64,000 bases of DNA from Bursaphelenchus xylophilus (taxonomy: Eukaryota; Nematoda; Chromadorea; Rhabditida; Aphelenchoididae), in NCBI GenBank assembly GCA_904066235.2, contig CAJFCV020000001.1, positions 5,580,001-5,644,000 of the forward strand, read 5' to 3'. The notes under the pieces were generated by a model. The model was given only the letters and a program-made list of their open reading frames with translations, did not search any database and was not told where the DNA came from. Below are positions 47,501 through 59,299 of the stretch, piece by piece. The position numbers and the translations under genes were made by a program. Position 1 is the stretch's first letter; every line of letters begins with the position of its first letter.

Positions 47501-48804
47501 ATTTTTAAAAATTCAAATTTGGGATTTTCTGATTTGATTTCAAGTAGCCATCGCAAAGAAACACTGCAGTAATATTCCTTCAATAATTATGATAATTTAT
47601 TTACAGCCCCGAGGAGCGCAAACTCTCGGATTGTGGTTTAATTGATGGCTCCAGTGTCCAAATCTATGTCAGCTCGAAGACTGGGACCGTGGATCGAGAG
47701 GAGATCGCCAAATTGGTCAAATTGGGCCAAACCCTGTCCAATTTCAAGAGCATGGTCGACTCCATTCCCATTCCCGACGACATTGAACTAAAGCCCGGAG
47801 GGTAAATAATTTTATTTATATTTAATTTTTTGATTTTATGGTAAGATTTTATAGAGAGCTGCCTCCCGAAGTTCCCCCATCCAAATTGAGTCGAGAATTG
47901 GAGAATAAAAAGACCAAGGAAAAGATGGCCAAGTTGAAGGTGAGTTTGGTGTAAATTATGATATTTTAGAGGTAATGTCGTCTTGTAAATGTTGTTTTAG
48001 TCAAAACTCCGCGAACGGAGCCTCAAGAATTCCCCGGAACAGTCGCTGAAAAGGCCGATGAAAGTGTTTGGGCGACGCTCGGATTCTGACGGAGAGAGTT
48101 CTGCCGGGTAAGGTCAGGGCTTCACAGACACTATTGTTGTATATGTGTGTATAGGGAGGGCAAAACAAAAATTTATTAAGCATTTGTTCTGAACTAGTCA
48201 AATGCCGAAATTTCGTGACAGGGATGGGACATTTTTTCTAACGGCCAAACCGAAATCTTGAGAAATAGACATGTTATACGAAAGGTGGAGTGTTCTCAGA
48301 TGAATGTAGTTTGATTTGAGTGTCTGATTAATATCTTAGAAGTGTCTGGAGTGACGTCCCCGAATCCCATTCCGAAATCTCGACCAATTCCTCGGATACT
48401 GTAACAAACAAGGAGATCCTACTGTATCACGATCCACCGGAATCCAGAAAGATTATGGAATTGAAGGAGAATATCCTGTTCGACCCTCCGGCAAGTCGTG
48501 AGGAACTGGCCAAGGTTAGCTACGTTAATATTTTGCTGTAAATTATTACTGTGACTTTAATAATTTTGAAACTACGACGTTGTTCTTGGCCGTTTTCCAG
48601 ATCCGTGAAGGCTTTTCATTCTCGTGTTGCGCTCTTTGCTTCGCCAAATTGCCTCTGGCATTGCGTGAGATGAGATGTCGTTGCAAGAAAGTGTACTGCT
48701 CCGCTCATCGCCATCCCGAGGCCCACAAATGTGCTGTAGACTTGAAGGAAGTGGACCGTCAGAAATTGGATTTTATGAAAAAGAGCCCTCCGGCCAAGAA
48801 ATAA
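44505..48804 (+). CDS. ZFAND4: ubiquitin-like and AN1 zinc finger protein, ZFAND4 homologue
   Basis: Likely ubiquitin/proteasome-linked stress factor. Exons: 44505-44525, 44560-44728, 46235-46470, 46961-47051, 47106-47292, 47607-47801, 47855-47939, 48001-48107, 48340-48514, 48601-48804 (489 aa). The first intron is 34 nt and keeps frame. Order: a charged, Lys/Glu-rich N-terminal region; a ubiquitin-like fold (from 'ISLKIAKDGTVGTLKK' through 'LIDGSSVQIYV'); a Ser-rich middle; and a C-terminal AN1 zinc finger (CALC...CRCKKVYCSAHRHPEAHKC) with all Cys/His ligands. Vertebrate ZFAND4 has the ubiquitin-like domain near the N-terminus, whereas here it follows about 190 residues of charged sequence, a difference worth checking. 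Intron 2 is 1.5 kb. Confidence 0.87.
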
Positions 48805-49378
48805 ACACATTCTGACTCAATTATCGCTAATTTTGTACGGAATTCATATTGATCTAGATGATTTGTGCTCATTTCTCAGGCGAACTTGTTGATTATCCAA
48901 TATTGCACTGTACAAACAGCGGCGGTTCTAACGGCGACGGTCCAACCGGTTCGCTGTTTGCCATTCCCACCGTCATCGCTCGGTTTTTTGATGACATTGG
49001 CTCGTTTTGTCTTGGATTAATATTAATATCCATCGGCAAGAAGAAGACCGGTTTCGGTTGCCCCGAGGGCAGAAGCCGAAGGATTCTGTAAATATTCAGG
49101 TGATTTGTTGAAAGTGAGATGGAGGGCAAACAAGAGCCGGCTTTCTTCTCGCCCTCAGGGCGTTGATCCGATCACTTTTTGCCCGTTTCTTCTTTCCGAA
49201 ACCCATAATTTGTGGGAAAAGGCGAAGGGGAAAAGCGAACGGACTCGCGCGAGGTACCTGCGCCCCGCCCCCCTCATAACACAGCCCGGTGGCAATGGCC
49301 CGTTAAGGCATTCGGATTTCGCTTTCTTCACTTAAACACATCCATCTGGCGTCCGTCTTAATCCGGAGGTCGGCGGCG
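48805..49378. other. spacer with GC-rich stretches, no gene seen
   Basis: Open frames on both strands at 48858-49129 and 49105-49335 lack splice and domain support. Includes the near-palindrome CGCCCTCAGGGCG (about 49150). Upstream region of the next plus-strand gene. Confidence 0.4.
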
Positions 49379-51987
49379 ATGAGATCCCTTGGCTTACTGT
49401 TTCTGGCCCTCATGGTCACAGGAACTGATCAGTGCTTCCCCTCAGGTAATCAGCACTTGCTTTGGGGTGTCTGGGTTACTGTAGTCTGATCTTGAAAACC
49501 AGTTTGGCAAATGTTCGCTGATGATTTTCTGTTTTATATTGTAGTAGGCATTTTTTCAAAGATGTTTTAAAATCTTTATTATTAATTTAGTCTCGCTTGG
49601 CCCAAAATTTTTTTTCAATCACTAATAAGGCAATATTTGCCAGTAGAAATAAAAACAAAATCAATTTTGCCTCAAAAACCCCAATTTTTTGCTATTTTAG
49701 GTGTTGGCTGTGGCTGTCCCACGTGTCCTCCCTGCCCTCCCCCTCCAGTCCAGTCCTCATGCCAATGCGGAGGCAGTGCCCCCAGCTGTAATCCCTGCTC
49801 TAGCTTCAGAAATGATGGTAATATCTTTCACCTATTTTATGTTATCCACCAAGCACAACATGAATCGTTTTCCTTCAGCTTATCAGCCATCTCCAGTGCT
49901 CCCTCAACCAGCGTATGTGCCTCCCCCGCCCTCAGTATACCAGAATCAGCCTCCGGCATCTCCTTTTAATTACCCAGCCCAGAATTCGTATCCATCCCCT
50001 CAGGCACAATATCAGTCGAGTGCGCAGATCCCGGAAAATCATCAGCCAATTGGATCAGCGTACGTTTCAGCGGTCGCCGAGAACACGCAGACCTATCCAA
50101 CGGCCAACAACAATTATCCCCAGATCCCTCCATCACCGCAGATGTTTGGAAGCAGCGAATCTAGGTGAGAAATCATGGTCAATATAAAAATTTGCGGGGT
50201 TTCTTTTCAAATGGTTTCAATTATAATGAGGTTTTGGACAAGTATCGAATAGAATTTTCTAGGATGTTTGGGGAGAAACATGGATTGTTCAGCTCGTGTT
50301 TTGCAAAACTAGCGAGATTGGTCAGTCGAAAAAAATTTTTTTTTTGAAATTTAAAATTTAAGTTCTGCTTAAAATTACAGTGATCTATTCGCAGAAAAAA
50401 AATTCTGCCGACGAAAAACCACAAACAAAAAAAAATTTTTTTTTCTGATCGTCTCTTAATTTTTCGCACTCTTTCTTTGGAAAAAGCCATAGAACATTTC
50501 GAAGACCGCCAAGGCAAACTTGTTGAAATGGGCTAAATTTCGTAACCCCTTTAGCAGTTACCGTCAAGGATATAACGTAGTGACCAATCGGATTCAACAC
50601 AACGGAGATACCGCCTTGGAACAGGCAGTCCAATATTACAACAAGGAGTCGAACGAGAACATCAAGTCCCCTCCAAAAGATCCATCAAGGAGTGATTTCA
50701 ATGGTCTCCCATCCATTTATTACCAATCTTCTGGAGAGGCGGTTACAGCGTCCATTCAGACGACCAAAAACATGCAAATGGAGGTGACTGAGAAGAGCCA
50801 AGGGTACGATCAGGGAGTGGAAGGGAAGAAGGAGGTCGACAGCAAGGGACATGGTCGGTATTTTGGTTTGAATTTTGTTTTTGAGAAGAAAAAATATAAG
50901 GTTTGAATAGAGAATTAAGCATAATAAAAAGGGATCCTCTCGTCGACAGGAATGCTCTATAAGAAGTTTCTTTTAGTAAAGTCGAGGGCCCAGTTTTTAA
51001 TTCCTGAAATTTTTATTTTTAGCCAGCGTCCTGGAATGGAATATCGGCTGAGCTACTTGGCACATTTTTGCAAAAATATGGTGTCATCCCCAAGTATAGC
51101 CTTAAGCAGTATGTTACTTTCAGAGCCGGCTGAAGCCTCAACTTTCTCCCCCGCCCCCACAGCCGTCCCCATCCCCAAAAATGACTCCAATTCATACGAA
51201 TCTCCCCCATCTTCCTCCTCCTCATCTTCTTCCAAATCCTCTGATTCCAAAGCTTATGCCTCAGGCACTTTTGTGGCTGCCAAACCGCTCGATCCTCAGA
51301 CCGAATATCACATGTACGAAGCTCAGGTTTGTGCTGGAGTAACCATGGGAAGATCGACGGAACCAAACGGGCGGGCCGCGGCCGAAAAGTGCGCTGCGAT
51401 CAGTTGTGCGGCCGCCAATATGAGGCCACTTTTGCACGGCCAATACGAGGTCATCTACTTGAAGACGGTGGACCTGAGGAAGTTTTCGCGAAGTTACGAC
51501 TGCATATCGAGTAAGTGTAATCAAAATGTTGCTATACATTTATTTTAGGCTATAATGTGACAATGTTTGGAGAGGAATCGAAAGGAAAAAGAGAGCTGGA
51601 AAAACAGGTAGGACATGAGATTTACATCTAGTTGGGGTGAAGAGTAAAAGGAAATCGAGAGACTTTTTTGTCATCATTTTGGATTACAATAGTCTTACAG
51701 TAACCGAAATGAGACCCAGGTCTTACAATAAGGCATCCTAGCTTCGACAAAAAAAACGTCGAGAAATTTTCGTCGAAATTTATTAATTTTTTTTATTTCC
51801 GCGACTTGAAAATTTTAAAATTCCGTTGCAAATACATATGCAAGAGCCTTAAAAATTCCAATTATTTTTTTGAGCCTCTCAACACGACTTCTTTCAGCTA
51901 GAACGTCGAGATCGTCTGAATCGGGTGAACGGAGCCCCCTCTCTTCGGATCCGCCCCACAACTGTCGAACCCAAAGGCCATTATTAA
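49379..51987 (+). CDS. secreted Cys/Pro- and Ser-rich protein, unknown family
   Basis: Exons: 49379-49445, 49701-49817, 49879-50164, 50558-50857, 51023-51510, 51549-51607, 51898-51987 (468 aa; phases fit). A signal peptide (MRSLGLLFLALMVTG) leads into a Cys/Pro cluster (GCGCPTCPPCPPPP) like that of nematode hedgehog-related and other matrix proteins, then a Pro/Tyr/Gln-rich disordered region, a central helical-looking block, a Ser tract, and a conserved-looking C-terminal part with five cysteines (VCAGVTMG, EKCAAISCAAA, SYDC). I do not recognise the C-terminal domain. Extracellular matrix or cuticle location is inferred from composition. A 30-nt stretch (51098-51127) could be an ultra-short intron, but it reads through in frame. 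Confidence 0.68.
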
Positions 51988-52068
51988 CATGCTAACCCCC
52001 GCTAATTTATTTTTATTCGAGTAAACCAAGTATATTATTTATGGATTAATTACTTCGAGTATATTTTG

Positions 52069-53507
52069 TTAAACCTCACTTCCATTGCTGTCATCATCGT
52101 CCATCTCCGAGTTGGCTTCGCTGTAAATCTTTTGTCTCAGGCGTGCAAATGTGGCTCCATTGTCCTTCTTGCGGAACTGAGCATAGATCAGTGTGTCATA
52201 CTGTAAGTAAGCATCAAAAAATTTTCATACTATTCATCCACGATGATTAACATTATATAATTTTGTTTATATCTCACCCCAACATGCATATATTGAAGGC
52301 TGATCCGTTCGTAGCCGGGGATCTCCTCTTGCCAGAGGCGATTCTGAACCAATTTCCCATGACGGCTCTCCTCATTGGAGAACAAAGTCAGCATGAAGGA
52401 ATTGGGCCTGGAACAATATAATTTTCGTTTTCTCTCTTACTTGAACGTATCCAGAACTTTCAAAGTCTGTTTGTAAAGACACTGTCCCCTTTGGTTGGTC
52501 TCAAAACTAACGAAACAAAAGTCGGGTTCGGGAGTGACATGCACCGTGACGTATTGCTCCGTGTCCTTGACCAGTCCATTCATACTGTAACCGACCGGTT
52601 CGAAGAGCTCTTCATGGATCTCGGTGCCATAGGGAACGAGTTGAGCAATCCCCGACTTCTTTGTGCACTCTTTCCCATCCTTGCACACGATCTGACTGAA
52701 AGTTTTGAGGACTTCTTCGGGAATCTCAGTCATCAGCACTTCCAAAGTGTGATCAGCGTGACTGGGAGGGGATTGGCGACGAGACATGGTGAAAAGATAC
52801 CAACGGTCGGTGTTCAGAGGACCCATACAATAGGCAGAACCCCCTGGAAGGCAATGAGTTTATGTTTTGATCGGATATTATAGTAGCATTTACCCAAACA
52901 AAAAATTTGAATATATGTATATCTGGATTACATTGACCAATTCTTACCCGGGAAGTAATGACTGAGAACGGCCACCTCTCTCTCGAAACTATGATGTGGT
53001 TCTGGCTGTAAATGGGGCCTCAGGAAGTTCTTTCTGGAGTAATAAACATCCTCCACAATTCTCATCCCCGCATACTTCTTGGCCAATTTTAGGATCACAG
53101 GAATGGCGGCAAGAAGTCGAGTGGCTCCACAAGTCTTCAGAATCAATCGGGTATCCGAAATGAACAGACTGCTCTCACTAAAAGATAAGTTATACTAACC
53201 ACGATCAAATTCATGTGAAAATCAGCTGAAATTGATGTTAATAAATAATGTTATTGCTGATACCAGTAAGATCTTCGTACCTTAGAACATACGAGTCGAG
53301 ATGATCATTGCTTTGGTGATGTAGAATATGGCACTGCGCGACCTCCAGCATTCGAACGATCTCCTCGCGTGGAATGTTTCTCAAAGACGTGGCCTCAGGC
53401 TCATCCTCCTTCCGGAACCACATCTCCAAAAGTTTCTCGGCTCCTTCGAAGAAGTAGTCGTTATTGGCATCCTGAATCTCCACCATCTTGACGTCCTTTT
53501 GGTTCAT
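52069..53507 (-). CDS. smd-1: S-adenosylmethionine decarboxylase proenzyme
   Basis: Makes decarboxylated S-adenosylmethionine, the aminopropyl donor for spermidine and spermine, in the cytosol. Minus-strand exons: 53281-53507, 52948-53177, 52441-52843, 52278-52407, 52069-52200 (373 aa, about family length). The autocatalytic site YVLSESS is intact: cleavage between E77 and S78 turns Ser into the pyruvoyl cofactor. Nearby 'EGAEKLLEMWF' carries the conserved glutamates, and 'LKTCGAT' the catalytic Cys region. The C-terminus is acidic (MDDDDSNG). Upstream are a candidate uORF (53552-53599) and a non-coding exon (53996-54104). Regulation by polyamines through the uORF is inferred from vertebrate AMD1. 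Confidence 0.95.
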
Positions 53508-53551
53508 CTTCGGTTGATATCAACGAGGTTGGATGAGATCTTTGGGGAACG

Positions 53552-53599
53552 CTAAGGAGGTCGGCAGTAATGAACAAGAATCAGTGGCTCAAATCCCAT
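53552..53599 (-). promoter_or_regulatory. candidate upstream ORF in the smd-1 leader
   Basis: A 15-codon ORF (MGFEPLILVHYCRPP then stop) lies 44 bases before the smd-1 ATG. Two possible acceptors (first exon bases 53660 or 53608) would put it in the mature leader. If the message is instead trans-spliced nearer the ATG, the uORF would be removed. Confidence 0.4.
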
Positions 53600-53995
53600 A
53601 CAAACTCTCTAAAATACATGACAATTAAAAGTCATCATTTCGAAGTTTCGCTCAATTTTCCTGAAATCTTTTTACCGAATGGCATCACAAAATTTTAATT
53701 TGGAGTCTTTCAAATCTACCTCCCTTAAACTAACATGCTTGCTCGTAAAAATAACTCCTTGTTTTTATCAATCTCAGCGACAAACATGGCTATTTCGAGA
53801 GAATCTTCGAGAAGAAATCAAAATATATTTGGTTGGTATCTTTGAAATACGATCCAAATTTAAACAAACTCTAATAGTATTCTTATTGATCGTGAAAATG
53901 ATACGGTTAACCGTGTGTTCAAAAATTTATTTTTCATCACTTAGTCTTCTGGAATACAACTTACTCTAACTTTCCAAAACTTAAGGAGAACTTAC

Positions 53996-54104
53996 TTTAG
54001 TCCGTGACTGATGGTCCTCTCGATCTCCGAGATGAACCAGAGCTCCGGACAAGGGCGGATGAATCAATGGACACGTCCAAATGGTTGATGAAAACGGGAA
54101 CGAA
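53996..54104 (-). other. candidate non-coding 5' exon of smd-1
   Basis: Bounded on the minus strand by a good acceptor (ctttcag) and donor (ctaaa|gtaagt), without a start codon in frame with the gene. It could be spliced to the smd-1 leader. Transcript evidence is needed to confirm. Confidence 0.35.
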
Positions 54105-54756
54105 CTGAAAGAAGGGAGAATGTAGGACTTGATAAGACCAGTTCCAATGTCCATTCAACGACTGATAAGAGGTGCAGACATTCCCAAAACCAATTAAAAT
54201 ATGCTCAAATCACAATTTCCGAACGCTCAAACATCGGACTCCATGATGGAAAGGGTACTGTATGATGAGAAATTACATGAGAAAATGACCTGCGATAATG
54301 TCAACAATGGCTTTCTACAATTTTAATCAAACCAAGCGTTTGGCTGAAAGTGGTTACAATCCACTGTTTGCAATACTTTGAAGGGCTATAACCGCTAGTT
54401 AAGGGGCTTAATGGTCTTGAAGAGAGTTGTCTGAAAGTTTGTTTCATAGAAAAAAGATCCAAGTGGCTAGCCAGGGCGGTGGATTAGCATTTTCTTGCGC
54501 GATTTTGAGGATTGGGTCATTTTTTTACTAACCCAACAGGCAACGGAATTGTACTTGATATGGCAGTTAAATTTGTTGATTATCGATTATCAATCAAGGA
54601 AGCTGAGGTTGTTATTTCCGTTGATAAGAGTCTTTAAATTGAACTTCCAATTTACATTATCCATAAACATTGAAGCCCAACAAAGAAATTTGACTAGAGA
54701 CAAACAAAGAACAAGCGTAAATAGCTAGATACAACCGGAAGAAAAATCTGGGGCCC

Positions 54757-54832
54757 GGATTTCGAACCCGAAGACCATTTTTTAATCATGGTTATAGTAT
54801 GACCTAGTCTGGTTTTTTGCGTACCAAGGCAA
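54757..54832 (-). pseudogene. tRNA-like relic
   Basis: On the minus strand a T-arm-like cgggttcgaaatccg and a D-arm-like stretch (agactaggtcatactataac) are visible. The acceptor ends do not pair. Judged decayed. Confidence 0.3.
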
Positions 54833-55715
54833 ATCAATATTTCAAATTAAGTCTTCTTTTACAGGAATGAAAACCGGTTCGGGATGTGGATTGCATCAGA
54901 AAACCTCATAATCAATCTGTTGCGTCTCATGCCCTGAGGTCACAGCCATCAAGAACACCTTTCAAGAACAGCTGTTCTTGTTGAAAAGGAAGGCGGACAG
55001 ACGTAAATACACCCACAGGGTACTGTATAATGGTCTTATACAGAAAAAAAAAATAATAATGGAAACAAAAAGTCATTTTACAAAATAATCACCGGCTATA
55101 ACCCAATTTTAGTCATTTTTGTAAATTTTCACCCCATTGATGAATAAAACAATCTAAATCCCGGCTCCCAGGACCCTTTGACTCGCTGCAAACTCTCATC
55201 CTTAACGTTAAATACATTCTCCAAAAGTTATTTGTCTCCAATCTTACTGTTGTTTGAAGAACGGCTTGAAAAAGAACGTCATGGATAACAAAGAACGGGG
55301 GGAAGGGAACATCCGTTCGCAAAGACCCTCAGGGCGAACGTCTGTTTGACAGCTTTTCGAATTTAAGTGAGCAAAAAAGATTCACAGAGTACGGACCTAA
55401 TGCTTGCAGGAAGTGCGTGTTCAGACTGGTTATAGCCCAAAAAATATGGGAAATTTAGTGTAAATCTCATGTGTAATATAAAAAACATATTCCTTAGTCT
55501 GTGAATTATAAAATAACCAGGTCATTAGAAAACTAAAACCAGAAAAACTTTGCGAAAGCCAAAATAATTATGTTACAGGTTGCACTGGTTACTTTTCATT
55601 ATGATCAACCTTGTCGGATTAGAGTAAATCCACGGAGATTAGAAAATACAAGTGTGCAAGAACGCTTAAATTCCTTCCAGATGCAAGAAAGGTGACACTT
55701 TACTCTCAATGATAC

Positions 55716-55850
55716 CTTTTTCATAACTAAAAGTTCACGAGCTAACCAATCATAAACAGTTTTATATAACTCTAGACCAGCTTCCAGCTCGATTTTAAAT
55801 ATTTCGCCGTTCCTTGTCACCACATTCCCTAAGGCATTTGAAGGCACAAT
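55716..55850 (-). CDS. possible internal exon of an unidentified gene
   Basis: 45 codons in phase 0, bounded by tttacatag and aaaaag|gtatca, encode a charged, probably helical peptide containing 'EIFKIELEAGLELYKTVYDW'. Codon use looks genuine. No partner exon in a matching phase was found, so the gene may be partial or degenerate. Confidence 0.3.
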
Positions 55851-56583
55851 CTATGTAAAAAGAAAGTCAAACTGCTATACATCCTTGTTGTTTTTATATT
55901 CTTTTGGCCTTAGGGCACTAAAAGCTGTGAATGCGTTAAGCCATAAATTGTGGCCAAAGATGCAGTTTTTGAACCGTAAAGAATTAAGAATTTGAGAAAC
56001 TAAGAATATCACATGCTCGCAGAATAATTTGCAACTATTCTGCAAGCATATTTGATTGTCAGTTTGATAAAAACCGTAAAATTTCCCCGGGTCCTTTATA
56101 ATTTTTTGCAAAAACCCGATAAATTTGAGGTCCAAAGAACAACTACCTGGTCCCACTCCTTCCGAACGTCAGACGCAGGGTGTCATAGAGTTCCGGGCCT
56201 TCCGGACAGACAGATATCGGCATCTGAAGCGCTTCCCCGTCCCCTCTCAACCTTTTCGTTTTCTCACCCCGTCCCTTTGGAAGGCCCGAAGAAAGTTCCA
56301 GAGAAAGGACACAGGCAAATTATGCGAAAAGATCTTAATGTTTTGTATTTGCGGAGAAAACAAGCGAATAGCTGTAATGTTAAACAGATGGGAAACGTCA
56401 GAAGTCTCATTCTCAGAGATGACTCTTGGCAAAGCGCCGTAGAGAGCAACTACGAACAATTATTGCTAAATCGGGCCTTATCTACCTGAGTGATGACTCA
56501 TTTTCTATCGTCAACATTAGCCATCAACAACGATATAAAATGTGAGGTTCTTAATTATCACAACGTATCTTGCTATTCTAAAA

Positions 56584-56744
56584 ATATCAGTCTGTCGGGA
56601 AAATAACGGTGGATCGTCGCAGCAAAATGTCTCGCCTCGCCGCTATCGCGCACCAAATCCCAAGCCGCGGCTTGCAGTCGCACAGCGATGATGAGCGACT
56701 CCGAGGCGCGACGATCCGCCATTTTTTCCCCAACAGACCGATAT
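56584..56744. mobile_element. short MITE, copy 2
   Basis: 161 bp with ends atatcagtctgtcggg and caacagaccgatat. The interior resembles copy 1 at 24451-24604 (gcagcaaaatgtctcgcc, gaggcgcgacgatcc). No coding capacity. Confidence 0.75.
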
Positions 56745-57219
56745 GGATTACAATGTAAATCAAAAACATGATCTTGATTACCGTAACGCCCATCAAATCC
56801 ATCAACATCAAATCGGCTGTAGGGAAGCTGGACGGATTTTTTAGTAACCTTTTCATTTCTCTGGTGGGTTCAGACCTGTGCGTCCTTTTATTCCATCCGC
56901 CATCTTCTAAAAAATCCGTCCAATTTCTCTCCGTCCATTCCTCCAAGCACAGCTATCAAATCCAATCACCTTATTCTAGAAAATGCGTCATTATGACCTG
57001 CTTTAAATGAGCTTAATGCATAAATCTATTCATAAATAGTAAAACCGCTTATTTAGGGATTGTCCATAAAAATCCTGCATCGATGAATCCAAGGAAACCC
57101 AATAATGTAACGTAACACTGACGCATTTTCTAGAGATTTCCTTCAAAACAAAAATAAAAATTGCAAAACATTTTTGTTTATCACGCGAGTTCACGCAAAA
57201 GCTCGTGAACAATATTAGA

Positions 57220-59089
57220 ATGCGAATTAAACTCCTGAAAGCGTTAGGACTCTCTGCAGCGGCACTATCTACCTCGGCGTAGGTTTATTTTTCATATTCT
57301 GTAAGGTATTTAGGCCGCATCTTTCAAAAATCAATCGTTTAGAGCGATAGGATGGTATCAAAGAGGGGCATACTTGCCGGAATACGAGATTCTGGATCCA
57401 AAAGATGCCGTTTACAATATAAATCACAGTCTGAATCTTCAAAAATCAATCCGAGCCCTCGAAGCAATGGCTGATCTCAGCCCAAATACAGTCGAAGGAT
57501 GTCTCGCGGGATTGGATCGCGTTGGATGGGCCGGATTGGCTTATCATAAGTCCCGTTTGTTCGACCATTACCACACAAACGTTGAGCATCCGGAGAAAGA
57601 AGAAGGTCAGACCTTTACTTCTCTTATGCAGAAGGTGATTACTCTGTAGCAATACTTATAATGGATGTATAGATTGAGTTGGACAAGAATTGGAGGAAAG
57701 CCTTGCGATGGTTCTTCTTGAATGTTTGTGCTGAAGACGATCTGATATGTCATGATAATCAGGAACCAGAAAGAACGGCGCGGAGTAAGAGGAAGAGGAT
57801 TCACAGGGTTCTGCAGGTCCTGTTTTACCTAACTGAGGTAAATCAAATTCAGACTATATTGTTACCCAGCTAGGGTTCAAATTTATAATGTGTCTTTTTA
57901 GTTTGATGACTGCAAGCCGATGATCGACCAGAAGGTCCCTCAGATGTTACACATGCTATTTGAAGAATACCGGGAAGACGAACACGCTGAACTGGTAATC
58001 CTCATGCTCAAGATTCTCGCAAATATTGCTGGCTATAACAAGGAATGTGCCACTCATGTATTTGACTCAGGTATGTGTTTCTGTTTATATATTTATGTCT
58101 TTAGAATGGATGAAAACTTTGGGAGAGATGATCTTGAATCCCAAGATGAAAGTGGAACCTCTTCTGGCCAGAAAGGTTCTTAAAAATGGTTGCTATCAGT
58201 TGGGAGCCGCTCATTATAAACTGCCAACCGACATCTACGAATTTTATTGTTCGGACGAAGAGCCCAAAATGGACATTATATTTGTTCATGGCTTCAGAGG
58301 ATCAGTCTTCAGAACATGGAGACAAAAGGACCTCAGTACAGAACGACCAACGCAGTTCTGGCCTATGGTAGACGCAAATCTTAGATTTTATTGTTTTAGG
58401 AATGAAAATTGCAGGAATCTCAACTAATTTTGTGTTTTAGGATTGGCTTCCCACAGACATCCAAACACCCGTCAGAATCTTGGCCATTGACTATGCTACC
58501 AAATTCCTAAGATTTGGAAAAGTTTATGATCGGATTCAAGACCGTTCCCATGCCTTCCAGAAGTCTCTTCAGAGCGTTGGAGTTGGAGATCGTCCCATTT
58601 TATTTATCTGTCACAGTATGGGAGGTCTTTTGGTCAAACAAATGCTTCTCGGTAAGCCAACCCGTCACATTTAACCCTATTTTTGTTGCAGATAACCCTC
58701 AACTCATGAAGAATACAGTAGGAATATTATTCATGGCCACTCCTCATCGTGGAAGTCCGGTTGTCGCTTATATTCATCATCTTCTTAGACCAACTGAAGA
58801 CATTCGATTGCTCAGATTGGACAGCGAATACAACAGAGATCTCCATGAGAAGTTTGTAGAAAAATCGAAGGACATCCCGCTAATAACAACCATAATTGAG
58901 AACAAACTAACGCCAATCTTCGGTACCCATAAGGTCATTGTTCCCGCAAATAGTGCCTTCTTTGGACGGGGAGCGGTCTACCACGTTTCAGAACACCATC
59001 ACAATGTCTGTAAACCTGCCAACAGAGAGTCCCTAACATATTGTGTCATAATGAATATGATCAAGGATGCTATCCAGAATTACACATGA
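57220..59089 (+). CDS. SERAC1: SERAC1-like alpha/beta hydrolase
   Basis: SERAC1 acts at mitochondria-ER contacts in phosphatidylglycerol remodelling and cholesterol trafficking. Exons: 57220-57278, 57343-57634, 57673-57837, 57902-58070, 58105-58367, 58441-58651, 58692-59089 (518 aa). An N-terminal hydrophobic stretch (about 8-24) could anchor or target it. A helical repeat-like middle precedes the hydrolase domain: oxyanion-type 'FVHGFRGSVFRTW', the nucleophile motif ICHSMGG, 'LFMATPHRGSP', and late histidines (SEHHHNVCKP). The nucleophile elbow reads C-H-S-M-G instead of G-H-S-M-G, to be noted when judging activity. The ATG was chosen because only it links through the GTAGGT donor (57279) in phase. 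Confidence 0.9.
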
Positions 59090-59299
59090 TGTTGTACATG
59101 ATATTAGATTCGAACTAATCGCTTGTAAAGCAATATTATTTTGATGTGTTGTCCTATAAAAGAATCCGGTGCCATAAATATTTTTTTTGGAAAACGCTGG
59201 TATGATTGAAATCTGAATTATTCGACATAATATTTTTGCTCTTTTATGGTCAACAAAAAATAACAAGATAATAAAGCGTTAAAAAGTTCTAAACCTATC

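Larger units (their letters stand above)
54105..57219. other. gene-poor region with relics and one possible exon
   Basis: Contains a tRNA-like relic (54757-54832), a possible exon (55716-55850), a MITE (56584-56744) and AT-rich spacer. Open frames at 56052-56489 and 56587-56946 lack consistent splice phases. A piece at about 56148-56223 on the minus strand has an acceptor directly before an ATG and a donor, but could not be joined in frame to other exons. Confidence 0.4.

Noticed and set aside
51098..51127. 30-nt intron in the secreted protein gene
   Set aside because: Has GT and AG ends but is shorter than any intron supported here and is a multiple of three, so read-through is simpler.
56052..56489. 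145-codon plus-strand ORF
   Set aside because: No start context, no domain, and the opposite strand offers equally good open frames; composition gives no coding signal.
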